The notes beneath the pieces are model-generated. The model was not told the DNA's origin and searched no databases. It saw only the letters and a list, made by a program, of their open reading frames with translations. This document shows positions 10,558-21,802 of a stretch of DNA of 64,000 nucleotides, in pieces. Within the stretch, counting starts at the first letter, position 1, and every line of letters begins with the position of its first letter. The stretch is from assembly GCA_907164885.2 (NCBI GenBank), contig OU015503.1:70895488-70959487 (forward strand). Reading direction: 5' to 3'. The translations under genes and the position numbers were made by a program. This DNA comes from Dolomedes plantarius (Eukaryota; Arthropoda; Arachnida; Araneae; Dolomedidae).

Positions 10558-10688
10558 TGTTGTATTTCCATTCTATGTATGGCAACAACAACTTCTTGTT
10601 GTGATGTGTTCGGCTATTAAATGAGTAGCGTATCATTCTAGAATGGTATCTTTATTTAAAGTCAACTTCCAATATAACAGACAAAACA
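10558..10688 (+). repeat. 3' LTR (131 bp)
   Basis: Same ends as the 5' LTR, with a 3-bp extra TTG in the AACTTCTTGTTGTGATG region. It follows a purine-rich tract and is followed by the GTATA target duplicate. Confidence 0.93.
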
Positions 10689-11428
10689 GTATAGCATTTA
10701 ACTTTATAAGGATTTAAAGTTTTGGAGCACTGTTCGAGGAAAGTAGATCATAATAATAGTAATTACCATTTTAAACATCATTATTTTATGATCATTAGTT
10801 TTCTTTTTCTTGTAGAAGAGGAAATATTAAATGATGGCATGGCAAAACCGGATAATGACTATTAGCGTAAAGTACTTGCACTGATGGCATTTTTAGAGTA
10901 TATGATGTGAGGTGTAAAAACTTACACATTATTTGAAAAAGCGATGTTTTAATCCATATGACATTTCCGTCTGAACACAAGTCAGCGGATGTCGTTTTTG
11001 TTGCTGTTATTACAGTTATAATTATTATTATTATATTTTATATCAATGATTTATGACTTTTATGTTGGAAAAGGAAGATTAAAATACACCAAAACAGCAT
11101 TATGCCTCTCAGCAAATTGACCTTACCATGCAGATATTTATACAGAATTTAATGAATTCATTCGATTAACCCTCAAACGTTACAGTGGTTTGAGACGAAA
11201 TAGATAGTACGGTCGGATCGGATCTGACCGATCTTTTTTTTTTTTTCATGATGAGGATTTTGGTAGAAATACGTACGCAATAAGCATTTTTTCTGTCTAA
11301 TAACATTTAATGATATTTTGCATGAAATAAAAACCTTTTTGTTGAAAAAATGACCAAAGAATTGTAATTTTTATAAACAAAGAAAATCTGTCTGGCATTT
11401 ACATAGAATGTTGTACATATTAGGTCTA

Positions 11429-11430
<2 letters not shown>

Positions 11431-11468
<38 letters not shown>
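11431..11468. repeat. (TA)n microsatellite
   Basis: TA run whose right edge abuts TTAGCTCAAAACCCGCACTTC. Read on the minus strand that is a hairpin-like sequence followed by GAGCTAAT, in the style of a Helitron 3' end (CTAA then T). Confidence 0.85.
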
Positions 11469-11471
<3 letters not shown>

Positions 11472-11525
11472 CTCAAAACCCGCACTTCGCTACGGTGTAC
11501 ATTCAAGAAATGTATGCAATTAATG

Positions 11526-11528
<3 letters not shown>

Positions 11529-11601
<73 letters not shown>
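11529..11601. repeat. (TA)n microsatellite
   Basis: Long TA run abutting the minus-strand Helitron 3' end at 11602. Confidence 0.9.
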
Positions 11602-11602
<1 letters not shown>

Positions 11603-11955
11603 TAGCTTTCTATACCTGGCGTTGCCCGGGTGTACCCTTAATAAAACTTACTTGTATGATATGTATATTTGTATTTTATGCCAATCGATACCGCTCTCCA
11701 CTGGTCAGCATCCCATCAGCATATTATAATAAACCCTCCCCCCCCATGCTGATGTCAGCATTAAAATGTTTCTTTCAATTTTGATATCCCACTGGATCCC
11801 GGCCCTTCGAGGAGTTTGAGGGCTTCCCCGTAAACCGTTGTGAAAATCGCCGGTTTCATAAACAAAGAATTACCTGGCGCTGCCCAGGATAATAAAAATG
11901 AATTGAGTTAACCTGAGCTCTAGATGTATACGTACTAACAACCGAAATATATGCA

Positions 11956-11957
<2 letters not shown>

Positions 11958-12003
<46 letters not shown>
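11958..12003. repeat. (CA)n microsatellite
   Basis: About 23 CA units inside the Helitron-like segment. Confidence 0.9.
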
Positions 12004-12005
<2 letters not shown>

Positions 12006-12291
12006 CTTTCCACACTTCATTTAATTAAGGTTGATCTCTCTCTTTTCCCCTACCACCAATTTCGTGTTTAAAATAGCGATATATAGGAAATATAAATTAT
12101 TGGATTGTTTCTAGAAATTTTTACAAAATATAAAGCGAATGTCGAAATTTCGTGAGATTGATCGTGTTTCTTACATTTTAAATCAAGAATCTTATGGATA
12201 TCTGTTTCCTTCTTTGAGATATGACGGAATATGTAAAAATCACGTAAAAACACGTTTAGCCCCCTAACCCCCTTGAAGGGGGTTAGGGGGC

Positions 12292-12295
<4 letters not shown>

Positions 12296-12361
<66 letters not shown>
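12296..12361. repeat. (TA)n microsatellite
   Basis: TA run following a short perfect inverted pair, CCCCCTAACCCCCTT / AAGGGGGTTAGGGGG, at about 12260-12291. Confidence 0.85.
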
Positions 12362-12365
<4 letters not shown>

Positions 12366-13037
12366 ATATTAAATACGACGATCAATTTACACAACAGATG
12401 TAAAAAAATATATATATATTTGTAAAAAATCGTAAGGAATATTTTTATAGACAAAAAAATGTAGAAGAAAATATTCAAGTTAAATGTAATAAGACATACT
12501 AAGGAATATAGCACAGGTAAAATAGTGCAGTTTGAGGAACATATCTTTTATTGTATTTTAATATTTTTTTGGATAATGTCCAATCGTCTGTCATATTAGC
12601 AAGAAAAAAAAATATTTTTTCGTCTATTTAGTTATGCACGTGACCTTTTATTCGCCTTTTTATGTTATGCACGTGACGATAAATTTATTCAAAGTGTCAG
12701 AAAAAGAAATCACATGATCAGCATTTAATAAATTTAATTCTGAAAATTAATCTTTAAAAATTCACCAAAAATCAGAAAATGGAGGTAAAGATTCGAAAAA
12801 GATCTCATTTTAAAGGAAATTTTATGATCTTTCTTGTGATATAAATTTTATAACCCTGAAAATATTATTTTAAATGCAAACTGAAAAAAAGTTACTAAAA
12901 CAGCTTAAAAATTTAATTTTAAGAAATCTAAGAAGGATTTTTCAAAAATCTTTCTTAGTGCACCCCTACACTATAAGAAGAATCGCCATGCAAATTTTCA
13001 GCCCTTTAGGTCCAGCGGTTTGTTCTGTGCGTTGTAT

Positions 13038-13095
13038 GTCAGTGAGTCAGTCAGTGAGTGAGTGAGTCAGTCAGTCAGTCAGTGAGTCAGTCAGT
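13038..13095. repeat. (GTCA/GTGA)n tetranucleotide tract
   Basis: Repeated GTCA and GTGA units near the 5' end of the Helitron-like element. The same tract, as GACTGACTGACTGAC, occurs at about 27741 and 33836 in the related segments, each time next to AAACCGCTGGACCTAAAG. Confidence 0.9.
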
Positions 13096-14685
13096 TACGG
13101 AACTGTTTTATATAATATAGCAGATACTGACATTTTTTACCTTCAAAATCGAAATAAAAAGTTATAAAAAATAAAAAAAGACTAGGGATCATGAATAACG
13201 TTTTTCAACAAAGACACTCCTATTTACCGCAAACTTATAAATGCAAACGCTCCAACACCTGTTGCAAGACTGGCTGGTAGGGTTCCTTGTCAACTCGTTC
13301 TCTTGCAATGATAGGGAGAGGGAAGGCACACTCTTGGGTCGAAACCGACCCCCCCACCGTACCATTTGAGGGTTAAAATCGTAGTTTGCTTTTATTTAAA
13401 ACACCGATGTTTTGATCTAAATATAACAATTTAAGTTAAATTTGGCTTCGGAAACACATTTAATCTGGATAGAATGTTGAAGTCTTACCAGGATTTAGTA
13501 GATTACAGTTTCAGTATGAGACAAATACATTAACATTATTAGTGTTGTTATATGGTAATGATATCTCCTTTTCTTGCAGGAGAGGAGAGTTTTAGTAAGG
13601 CAAGACCAGATCATGGCTGTCAACATAAAGAACTTTCATCGAGAGAATTCATAAAAGACCTAACTGTCATGTAACCAATCCCCTCCCTGCTTGTCACATC
13701 TGAAGCGAAGTGAAGATATTCTTCTCTCTCTCGACTTCATATTTAAGAGATGGTTGGAATGCGAGAGGGAGGAACGCCAGGGAACTTTCGAGGAACGCCG
13801 GCGAACGTTTCAAGGGATTAGCTTTTAGTATAGGAAGACGACTTTCTTAGAAGTCTGGGTTTTAAACTTTTAAAGTTGAGTGTTTTTATGTTAAATATAA
13901 ATGTAATGTGTTAATTTGTATTTTGTCCTGTCTTCATAGAATAAAAATGCTGTTTGTTTGCGAATTTGTAGTTAGTTGATTGAACGACATTACAGCTACG
14001 ACATTACGTTAGCTATTTGGAGGTTATCTCAGAGTGTGCGACATGTTTGGAAATATTGATCTAGACAAGCAAGTTATTCTTGTTATTTTTAATTCTCTAT
14101 TTAGCCATTATTTATACTTTCCCTGTAAGCGACGAATCATTCAATGTCTGTAAAACTCTATTACGACTTCACAAAGAATTCTTACTGAGGACACTTACAA
14201 AGGGTGGAAAATGACTAGACATTAAATTTTAATAAAATCTTTGAATAATAAGATCCTCACTATATTTTACTTGAAAGGGTGGGGATTTAATATTTCTTAT
14301 CGGGTCTGATTGTATAATGCATCACAATAGTAACTGGCATACGCGCTTTATATTTTCCTAACTACTGCTTTCAAAAGTACATTATAGTTACTATTATAAA
14401 TGCATGGTGCTGATTTTTACTTTTTCTGTAGATGAGGATAGGTTCAATGGTGGCAGAGTCAAGATGATAAATACCAGGGAAGAATTTTATAAAATATTTG
14501 GCACGAAACACGTGAACTTTGCATTTGAATTAAATCTTCAGAACCGTAGATAGCTAGCTCTCATTTGATTGGACGGTGTTTTCATATAGAAATAGTATTT
14601 CAAGCTCAAATGGGGATCCACGTATTTCACATTGAGATTCATTGATCTAGACAAGCACATATTTCTTCTTCTGTATGTTATTATA

Positions 14686-14967
14686 TGAGGCGGTGAAAGG
14701 CAAAGTGGTGTAAGTCAGTAAGTCAAGTGGTGTAAGTCTAAAGTGTTTTACTGCAAAAACTATAAAAAATTTCCACTATAAATTGAACAAATTATAATTC
14801 ATAATAGTTATTATAATAGTATATAGTATATTATAATAGTTATTATGATACTGAAAATAATAATTATTTACAGTTCCACTTTAAATTGAACATGGAGATT
14901 ACATTTTTGCCCTCAAATAAAAAAAGTTGAAAATGTGACTTACACAACTTTGCCTTTCATCGCCTCA
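14686..14967. mobile_element. 282-bp MITE with TGAGGCGG ends
   Basis: Ends TGAGGCGGTGAAAGGC and its complement GCCTTTCATCGCCTCA, with inverted similarity extending over GTGGTGTAAGTCA. It is flanked by TA at 14684-14685 and 14968-14969, consistent with a Tc1/mariner-mobilised MITE. The AT-rich centre has no coding capacity. A second copy in opposite internal orientation is at 26817-27045. Confidence 0.82.
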
Positions 14968-15639
14968 TATAATGATTATCTATACTTTTATTGTAGGGGA
15001 ATAAATATTCAATAATAGCATAACATTATATCGAATACGTTAAGAACTTGAATTTGCACTGATTACATTTATAGAGGATCAGACGGAAGAAAAAAAAGAC
15101 GCATCATTTAAATAAATCCTTCAAAAAAGTATGATTATATCTTATTTGAAAGGACGATTATTTCTTCTGGATTTTATTGTTCGATCTTAAGATCTGAATC
15201 AACACAGAGATCTACTGTTTACATTTCGGGAACCATTGTCTCGAAAAATAAATTATTATTACCTTAAAAAAATGTTGATCACACTATTTGTTTTCCTGTA
15301 GATCACAATATATGTTTTCCTGTAGAAGAGGAAATTTTCAATGATGCCAAAACGAGGATAAGGGTTATCAGTGCAAAGAACTTGAACTGAGGACTTGTAT
15401 AACGGATTAGACGTGAAACACACGGACGTTGCATTTGAACAAAACCTTCAGATGTATGTAAATCGTTAGTTTTTATTTGAAGTTTTAATAGGTTTTAGCT
15501 GCAACATCTATTTTGTGTGTAACATTCAAACACTAACAGAGGTCGATGGGTTCCAGCCTTGGAACCACTGTTCAAGACAAGTACCGTCAGCCCTACATTT
15601 TCGTTGTTAGGGACTCAACCATAAAATTGAAAAACGGAG

Positions 15640-16610
15640 ACTATATCTAGGTTCCTGAGCCTCGGCTCTCAACATTGTCGATCATGTTTAGCACATGCAA
15701 GGCATTCGGGCAACGGAGAGTCAGTAGATATGAGTCTCCCTATTTCCATGGATGTTTGTAGCCTTTCAGAATCGGCTTTAAGGGGGGAGAACACCTTTGC
15801 ACCCGCAAAAATACACTGATTGTACTACCAAGCTTAACGTGTTGTCAAACAGTTAATTTGTCATTAATTTAAACCATTTTTTAGGGTGAATTGCACAGAG
15901 CTTTGTATATTAGAAAACAAAAGCAGAATTTTGGGGAGATTATTAGAAATTATTTTATGTAAAAAAAAAATAATTAATGTTTTATGAAAAATGAATCTTA
16001 GGTCAATGCATGGTGCGCAGATTTTTTTAAAAACTATAAGAGATACATATTAAATTATTTGTATATATTCTATCCTTAGGCTATACTTTAATCTACACCT
16101 CAAATAATTACTATATTTCACATAAAAATATTTTTTCAGGCAAACGTATTGTAATGAACAAAAAATATCATAATTTTTTTAAAAAAAGCATTTCTGTAAA
16201 AAAATTTGTAATATGTACTTACTTAAATTTAGGTAGAAATTGTATAAAGATACAAAATATAGATGTAAACAAAATTTTAGCAATTTGTAACGATTAGTTT
16301 TGAAGAAATAGTGCGCACAAGTTTGAAAATATCAGTTTTCAGAAAAAGCCATTTAAAGTTTAAATTTTCAATGAATTTCTTTACTATTAGCTTTATACAT
16401 TTGGCCATAAAAGCGGTTCTAATTGTAATATCGACTTCATTTTTTCCCCAAAAGATACCTTATATTCCATTTTTCAAAATTAATTCATAATAAAAAATTG
16501 AATTTTGGGAAATTTTTAAGGTGTACTCCCCCCTTAAGCAGCAGGTTCCGGTCTAATTAGTCTCCGTGTAACAAAAGATGACCGAAGCGCTCTCGGCCAA
16601 CTCAACTCAA
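15640..16610 (+). mobile_element. tRNA-derived SINE split by a TTAA MITE
   Basis: The left part (about 15640-15781) contains CATGGATGTTTGTAG and AATCGGCTTTAA. The right part (16535-16610) continues TTAAGCAGCAGGTTCC and AAGATGACCGAAGCG. Joined across the insertion these match the order of the SINE at 4983-5157. The tRNA-like head is poorly preserved here. Confidence 0.72.
15778..16538. mobile_element. TTAA MITE (copy B) inside a SINE
   Basis: TTAA at 15778-15781 and 16535-16538. Ends are GGGGGGAGAACACCTT on the left and, read inward from the right, GGGGGGAGTACACCTT. The body is about 750 bp, AT-rich and non-coding. The interrupted SINE reads straight across one TTAA, which demonstrates a 4-bp TTAA duplication. 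Confidence 0.85.
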
Positions 16611-16619
16611 CTTAGCACA

Positions 16620-18365
16620 TCCATAGATATGAAACCTGATACTGGAAGGCTGTATGTTCAATAAATCGAGTATTACAATATTAACAATCTGCGCGTAAAC
16701 ACACATTCACACAGAGCGTAAGAGAGAGGCTTAATGTGCATATAATTAAACATTTATGCAATATTTACAAAGCAGTCAAAATTATTGAAGCTATTAAACA
16801 ACCGTAAGCTTCATCATAGCACTGTGCTTTATAAATTTTGTAATTTTGGCACAACAGTAGGCTTCAAAATTCAAAATCTCTTATTTAGTTATTGATGGTA
16901 ATTTTGCGATCAGACAAAACCACCACAGTTGAAAAAGCTAAAATCGAGGTTTGACTGTTTGTTAAAATAATAATTACTATATGATAAATGTTTTTGTTTT
17001 ACTTATCTCATAGGAAATATTTGATGTTTGCAGAACTAGATAACGCTCATGAGGGTAAAAACTTGCATTACAGTCATATACAGCGGAATTGAAATGATAC
17101 GTTTATTCATCTCATTTGAATAAAACCATTAAGAGTGCATGGGTAGCTCTTACCTGAAAGAAGACATAATCAACCTTAAGCAGGACAAACAGTGTATATT
17201 CTCTAAGGAGTGTATGCATGGATGAACTGTTCAGTATTAATTCATTTCCGATATCAAGTGCATCATACGAGGGTAATCCCATATCTCTCATTAGAGATTT
17301 AAAGCTTCAATGAATTCTCACATCGAGGTATAAGAGGAAGTTAACTTAACCCAATCCGAAATCGTTTCCAGTCATATGGTACACATCAATTCAATAATTA
17401 ACAAAGTATACGCCTTAAACATACATTCAGTCATTTAGTGGAAATAAGTTGATCCAGTTGATCCATATTTTGACTATTAAGTTATTAGCAATTGCTTTAT
17501 CAGGCTTTCAGTTTCTTCGATTCGACTTTCCTTGTTTCTTTTCGAGGGAAAAAATGAAAACCCGCTTTAGTTGACCACTTAGATGTTAAGGAATGGGGAA
17601 AATGTATACATTTTTCTAAATACACAGTGACAAATTCCTAATTTATAATTTTTTTTATATATTATTTGAGCTTGTAAAAAATTTGCAATTTTTCAGTTTT
17701 TAAATTCATTATTCGTTTTTTAATTTTTTGAGAACATTTATTTTTTTTCTAATAATTTCTTAATTCACTATTAAAAGAAAATATTTCTGATTAGTAGATT
17801 ATACTACTAATTAATCGTACATTGCTGGTTACAATTTATAGATAAAAGATAACAGTTCATAGCTTTACAAAAATTCCGTTTTTTAATATATGTCTATTTG
17901 ACTATTTTTTAAATTTTAAAAACCTTTTTTACTATTTAAATTTTTGAATTTTTGAATTATAAAAATTTACTATTGTGCAGCTTTTTTAATTTTCAAAAAA
18001 CTAAGAGTGTCTAGTTTTTTATGTCTAAATTTTTCTAATAACTTAACAAATTCACATTTTCAAAAATGAGTTGTTTTCCCAACGTTTGAAAGAAAAATAT
18101 TTAATTTTTCAATTATATTTTTCATTTATTTGAGATTGCTTTTTAAATTTTTAAATTTATCTTTTTATTCATGTTTTAAAATCCATCATTAAAAATAATA
18201 CATAAATTTATATACATCTCATGCAGTCATCTATCGACTGCTAATAATTTTATATTAGTTAAAATAAATTATACTTCTGGTCAAAGGGCATTAGAAGCAA
18301 CAACTAAAAAAAATGGATATTAATTCAGCTATACATCTTTTTTTAAACTTATCTGTTAAAAATTT
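16620..18365. other. AT-rich stretch, no gene seen
   Basis: Apart from the last array anchor near 17009 and the TTACCTGAAAG word near 17150, this is AT-rich sequence without frames above about 50 codons and without terminal repeats that I could pair. The section 17580-18360 is a run of T- and A-rich homopolymer-like sequence. Confidence 0.5.
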
Positions 18366-18575
18366 TTAAGGAGGTCCGGGACACATTTAATTTTTTTTAT
18401 ATTGAATTAAAATTTTGAATTTGTTGAGATGGTTAACCATACAATTTGTAAACAAAATCACATCATAAAACTTCTCATAATTTTTTCTTTAATTTTTAAT
18501 TAAAAAAAATTTGGGTAATTTAAAATCACTTTAACTCGAAATATTATTTGTCGAATTTCAAAATTATGTTTCACA
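18366..18575. repeat. repeat shared with 63108-63315, TTAAGG end
   Basis: TTAAGGAGGTCCGGGACACA starts the block. It shares GATGGTTAACCATA, AACAAAATCACATCATAA and CGAAATATTATTTGTCGAA in order with the sequence at 63108-63315. The TTAAGG end resembles the other TTAA MITEs, but no right end was found. Confidence 0.6.
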
Positions 18576-18754
18576 GTTGTCAAATCATCGTTTGTTAAAC
18601 AGAGTATGTCTTATTAAATGGTTTATGGAGCAACTTATCAAACATCGATCAAATAATGGCATTAGATATCAACTAAAGTCTCGAAAATTTAATTGCCTGA
18701 ATGAAAAATATTAGGAAGAATTTACGTTGTTAAATAGGGGATTAAAATTTCGTT

Positions 18755-18850
18755 GCTAAATAGGGGATTTTGAAGTGTCGAAAAATAGCTAGGGCCCTGG
18801 CATTCGATACCATGAACCTGTTGTGACTCCACGTACATAAATATTTTCTC
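18755..18850 (+). repeat. possible degraded tRNA-derived SINE head
   Basis: AATAGCTAGGGCCCTGGCATTCGATACC resembles the A-box region of the SINE at 4983 (ATGGCTAGGGCAATGGCCTTCGGTAC, shown in part). The B-box is not clear. Weak call. Confidence 0.3.
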
Positions 18851-18884
18851 CACCAAAATTTCTCTGTTTTGGATTGGCAACGCT

Positions 18885-20161
18885 GTCTTTTTATGTTGGC
18901 GCGTTTTGTTTTCTCTGCTAGCTGCAACGATGTTTTTCGCTTTAGAACAATTTGAACATTCGGAAAATAAAAATTTAAAAACTTTGTTACAGGATTTAGT
19001 ACTAGGCGATAAGAAGCCTTCGCAGTTGTTACATGAAATGAGAGAGAGCTAAGCAACAATAAATTGGATGATTCTTTTCTTAAAAAATTGTGGTTAGATC
19101 ATTTACCGAACAATATGCAGGTAATTTTAGCTGCAAGTACAGACACTTTATCACAGCTTGAAATGCTGGCTGATAAAATTGCTGAAGTAGTACAAACTCC
19201 TTCGATAGCAGTTGTAACTCATAGTAAGAGTGGTAGGGATAATGGTAGTAGTGAAACCATTGCAAGGTTGGAACGTCAGGTTCATGATTTTACCGTTAAG
19301 ATTGACAAATTGTGTACTCATCAGTCACGTGCTCGAAATCAAAAATTTTCGTCGTCGCGCTTTCCCAGTAAATCTGGTCATCGATCAGCTAAGGATTCTT
19401 CAAATACACAAAGTGTGTGCTGGTATCATCGTACTTTTGCTGAAAGAGCAACTAAATGTAGATCCCTGTACATAAGCGTAGCGTGCTTCTAACTTTTTTT
19501 TTTTTTTTTTTTTTTTTTGGGGGGGGGTCATGAATCGAATACAGTCAGGACCCTCCTCAACACATTGACTGCCGGACGGTCCTTAAAATATGAAATATTA
19601 TGATTTTTTTAAAATTGAATAACAATAGAATTGATGTTTGAGTAATATTCAAAAGTTATACAATGAGAAAAATAAATATAATATAAATAAAATGAGAAAA
19701 AAATATATAGCATCGAATTTTTGTTATGAATCATATCATTGTTAAAAGCTATGTTAAGGCTAAAGACATATTTGGAATTTTCAGTTTCACAGTTTGCAAA
19801 TGCGGAATAGAACCAACTTTCTAAAAAGTTTTCTACAATTTTCTGATTTTAACTGAACTTCTATTAATATTTCAATTTATTTCAAGTTAAGTTGGAGGGG
19901 GCACGTGCTCCCCGTCCCCCCCCCCCCCGGACGCTACGCCTATGCCCCTGTACCTTTAACTCAATGAAACTAACAAAGCTGTAAGTAAGCACGGCGTCTA
20001 CTGCACAGTTTTCTGGAAATCGTCGTCTTTTCATTTGATAATTCCACAGACGCAGTTTTTAGTTGATACCGGAAGTGACGTCAACTGCTGGCCTCAAGAC
20101 CGCGTCTTTTTATGTTGGCGCGTTTTGTTTTCTCTGCTAGCTGCAACAATGTTTTTTGGTT
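18885..20161 (+). pseudogene. Ty3/gypsy gag-protease fragment
   Basis: Gag-like segments LEQFEHSENKNLKTLLQDLV and, one frame away, LWLDHLPNNMQVILAA...LADKIAEV (19064-19492), then a zinc-finger-like CWYHRTFAERATKC. After an inserted hAT-like MITE the frame continues with PCTFNSMKL and then the protease motif FLVDTGSDVN (about 20057-20086). The stretch TTTTTATGTTGGCGCG...CTAGCTGCAAC occurs at both 18888 and 20107, suggesting a terminal or internal duplication. It is too broken for expression. No reverse transcriptase follows, because the sequence is interrupted and then lost. Confidence 0.8.
19471..19944. mobile_element. hAT-like MITE in the gypsy fragment
   Basis: Ends CATAAGCGTAGCGTGC and, read inward from the right, CATAGGCGTAGCGTCC. 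The 8-bp flanks TCCCTGTA (19463-19470) and CCCCTGTA (19945-19952) match at seven of eight positions. The interior contains long T, G and C homopolymers and no frame. The 8-bp duplication indicates a hAT-type transposase. Confidence 0.78.
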
Positions 20162-20169
20162 AGCTAGAC

Positions 20170-21654
20170 CAGAGCTCCGCAACCCTTTATCTTCCACGGC
20201 AAAACAACGTTTTTTCGATAATTCAGCGGCACACCGCAAGTAAAAGCCTGCAAATACATAAATTGCAATAAATGTATATGTTCTTATTAGATAAAAACAC
20301 AATAAAATAGCTCTATGTATCAAGATAATTACAATCATTTAAGTTTTATATAAATCATTTTAAATTGTACACCGACACAAGAACAAAAATATAAAGTTAT
20401 AGTTAACAAGTAAAACAATAAATTCTCTTTAAATTTTTATATTAAAATTTGTTTTTTGGTCTTTACTTAAGCCTAATAAATCAAAGTTAAGTTAAACATA
20501 ACTAATTTATTAATGAGATATTTGAGCTTGTTTTGATGAAAATATGCACGTCTTATATTTGGCTCTATATTAGAAAGATCTACCCGAAGTTCATGGTTAA
20601 GACCCTTTAAGGGGACAACGGACTTTCAACCTCATTATTTTTAATTTTCATTTTTTAAGTTTATATACCAAATGAGAATAATTAATATTCTTTTTTATTA
20701 CATTGAAGACTATCAGAATTGCTAAATAAGTATTTTGTGACCAAATAAGGTCTTTTTATAAAATATTTTTGGCTTTATGCTAACATTTTTCAAAATGCTC
20801 CCACCGCATTCCATGTCATTTAAAAACCTCAATTTTTTTTATGAATTTACCATATCTATATATAAACATAACTGTTCATTGAAATTTATTTTTATGAATT
20901 AAAACCCATGAAAAAAAATAATAATTGAATATGCCTTTTAATTTTTAAGTTTTCGCATGCTTTTACATCATTTCATGGTCTATAAATTTAGCAAATGTTT
21001 GTCTTTTCGAAGAATTATGCTACGTTTTGTGACAAACACTTCAATTGATTGTCCTGAGAAATTTGGAAGAAATCAGAAGAAATTTAACACGCATGGAACA
21101 TTTCGAAACAATCCATCACAATGCCCTTTAAATGACGCGCCCACTTTTTAAAAATGTAAATAAAACGCTTAAAAATCATTTGATTGAGAAAATTTCACTG
21201 TGTGATCAAAGCTTACACCCACCTAGAATTTTTGGGGACAAAAAGAAATTCGTGAATTCGGTCGAATGTGTCCCCTTAAACACGATCGTTTGTCATCTTT
21301 AATTAGAACCAGTGTCGAAAAGCTTTGTTCGTATAAGTATGTCGTAGAAAGAGGGAGCAAAATTGCAATGGCCTTGTCAGAAATTTGTGGATATTCTTTC
21401 TTAACTGAAATCTAGAAATTTAAGCTTGAGCATACATACAATTTATGGTAACTACATGTTTATGTTTTGTGTATAATTTCGACCCAGAGATATTACATAT
21501 TACTAAAAGTTTGAGGAATATTTTACATAGAAAAATTCCTGACTAATGCGGTGGTTAATTTTTTTATTATTACTATCGATAAAATCACCACGGGACAGTC
21601 AAGATCACCTCGCGGCACACTAGTGTGCCACGGCACGGCGGTTGCGGAGCACTG
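20170..21654. mobile_element. hAT non-autonomous element with perfect 8-bp TSD
   Basis: Ends CAGAGCTCCGCAACC and, from the right, CAGTGCTCCGCAACC. The target duplication AGCTAGAC is perfect (20162-20169 and 21655-21662). Subterminal GGCACAC / GTGTGCC words are characteristic of this hAT group. There is no transposase frame. A TTAA MITE is nested inside. Confidence 0.92.
20607..21279. mobile_element. TTAA MITE (copy C) nested in hAT
   Basis: TTAA at 20607-20610 and 21276-21279. Left end GGGGACAACGGACTTTCAAC; right end read inward GGGGACACATTCGAC. Non-coding, 673 bp with both TTAA copies. Closest to the copy at 60004-60734. Confidence 0.82.
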
Positions 21655-21802
21655 AGCTAGACTATTACCAATATGATTAGTGTGTTGTAAATAAAGTGTA
21701 AATAATTTTAAAAAATATTTTTCTTGAACATCAGTACATCAACATACGTCTCAAGCCTGTGGGTGTCAGTTCCACTATTAGTTTGGGTGCAATCGGATTC
21801 AA

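Larger units (their letters stand above)
5955..10688 (+). mobile_element. Ty3/gypsy retrotransposon, near full length, short LTRs
   Basis: Both LTRs start TGTTGTATTTCC and end ACA. The 5-bp target duplication GTATA flanks the element (5950-5954 and 10689-10693). A probable primer-binding region TTGGCGACGAGG follows the 5' LTR and a purine-rich tract (aagagtgggagaat) precedes the 3' LTR. Gene order is gag, protease, reverse transcriptase, RNase H, integrase, which is the Ty3/gypsy order. There is no env-like frame. The tiny LTRs and two CCHC knuckles suggest the Mag-like lineage; that is inference. The host sequence around it is the tandem array. Confidence 0.95.
11602..13124 (-). mobile_element. 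probable non-autonomous Helitron
   Basis: Read on the minus strand the 5' end is A|TCTGCTATATTATAT (5' TC at 13124) and the 3' end is CCCGGGCAACGCCAGG, a short hairpin, then TATAGAAAG and CTAG|T at 11605-11602. No target duplication is expected, and insertion between A and T fits Helitrons. No Rep/helicase coding is present. The 5' part (about 12650-13095) is homologous in reverse orientation to 27740-28150 and 33835-34260. The microsatellite-rich interior makes exact limits uncertain. Confidence 0.6.
11170..13372. mobile_element. piggyBac-type non-autonomous element, 2.2 kb
   Basis: The element is flanked by TTAA at 11166-11169 and 13373-13376. Its ends are CCCTCAAACGTTACAGTGG on the left and CCCTCAAATGGTACGGTGG on the right (read inward from each end). 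CCCT after TTAA is the usual piggyBac end. No transposase frame is left; the interior holds a Helitron and several microsatellites. It interrupts the tandem array. Confidence 0.82.
10700..17210. repeat. divergent tandem array with splice-acceptor-like anchors
   Basis: Seven anchors of the form pyrimidine tract, (T/C)AG, then (A)GAGGAAAT-like sequence occur at about 10811, 13575, 14124, 14427, 14992, 15321 and 17009. Around them other words recur in the same order: TCAATGATG(G/C)C, GTTCTTATTTGAAAG, GGAACCACTGTTC-AGACAAG. After subtracting the inserted elements the spacings are about 557, 549, 303, 281 and 329 bp, i.e. a basic period near 300 bp. Blocks after the AG do not share an open frame, though two end similarly (KHVNFAFELNLQNR near 14500 and KHTDVAFEQNLQ near 15420). 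It may be a decayed exon array or noncoding repeats. Confidence 0.6.

Noticed and set aside
17580..18365. TTAAGGAATGGGG at 17587 as the partner end of the 18366 TTAA end
   Set aside because: The two ends would be in the same, not inverted, orientation and share only TTAAGG; not accepted as one element.
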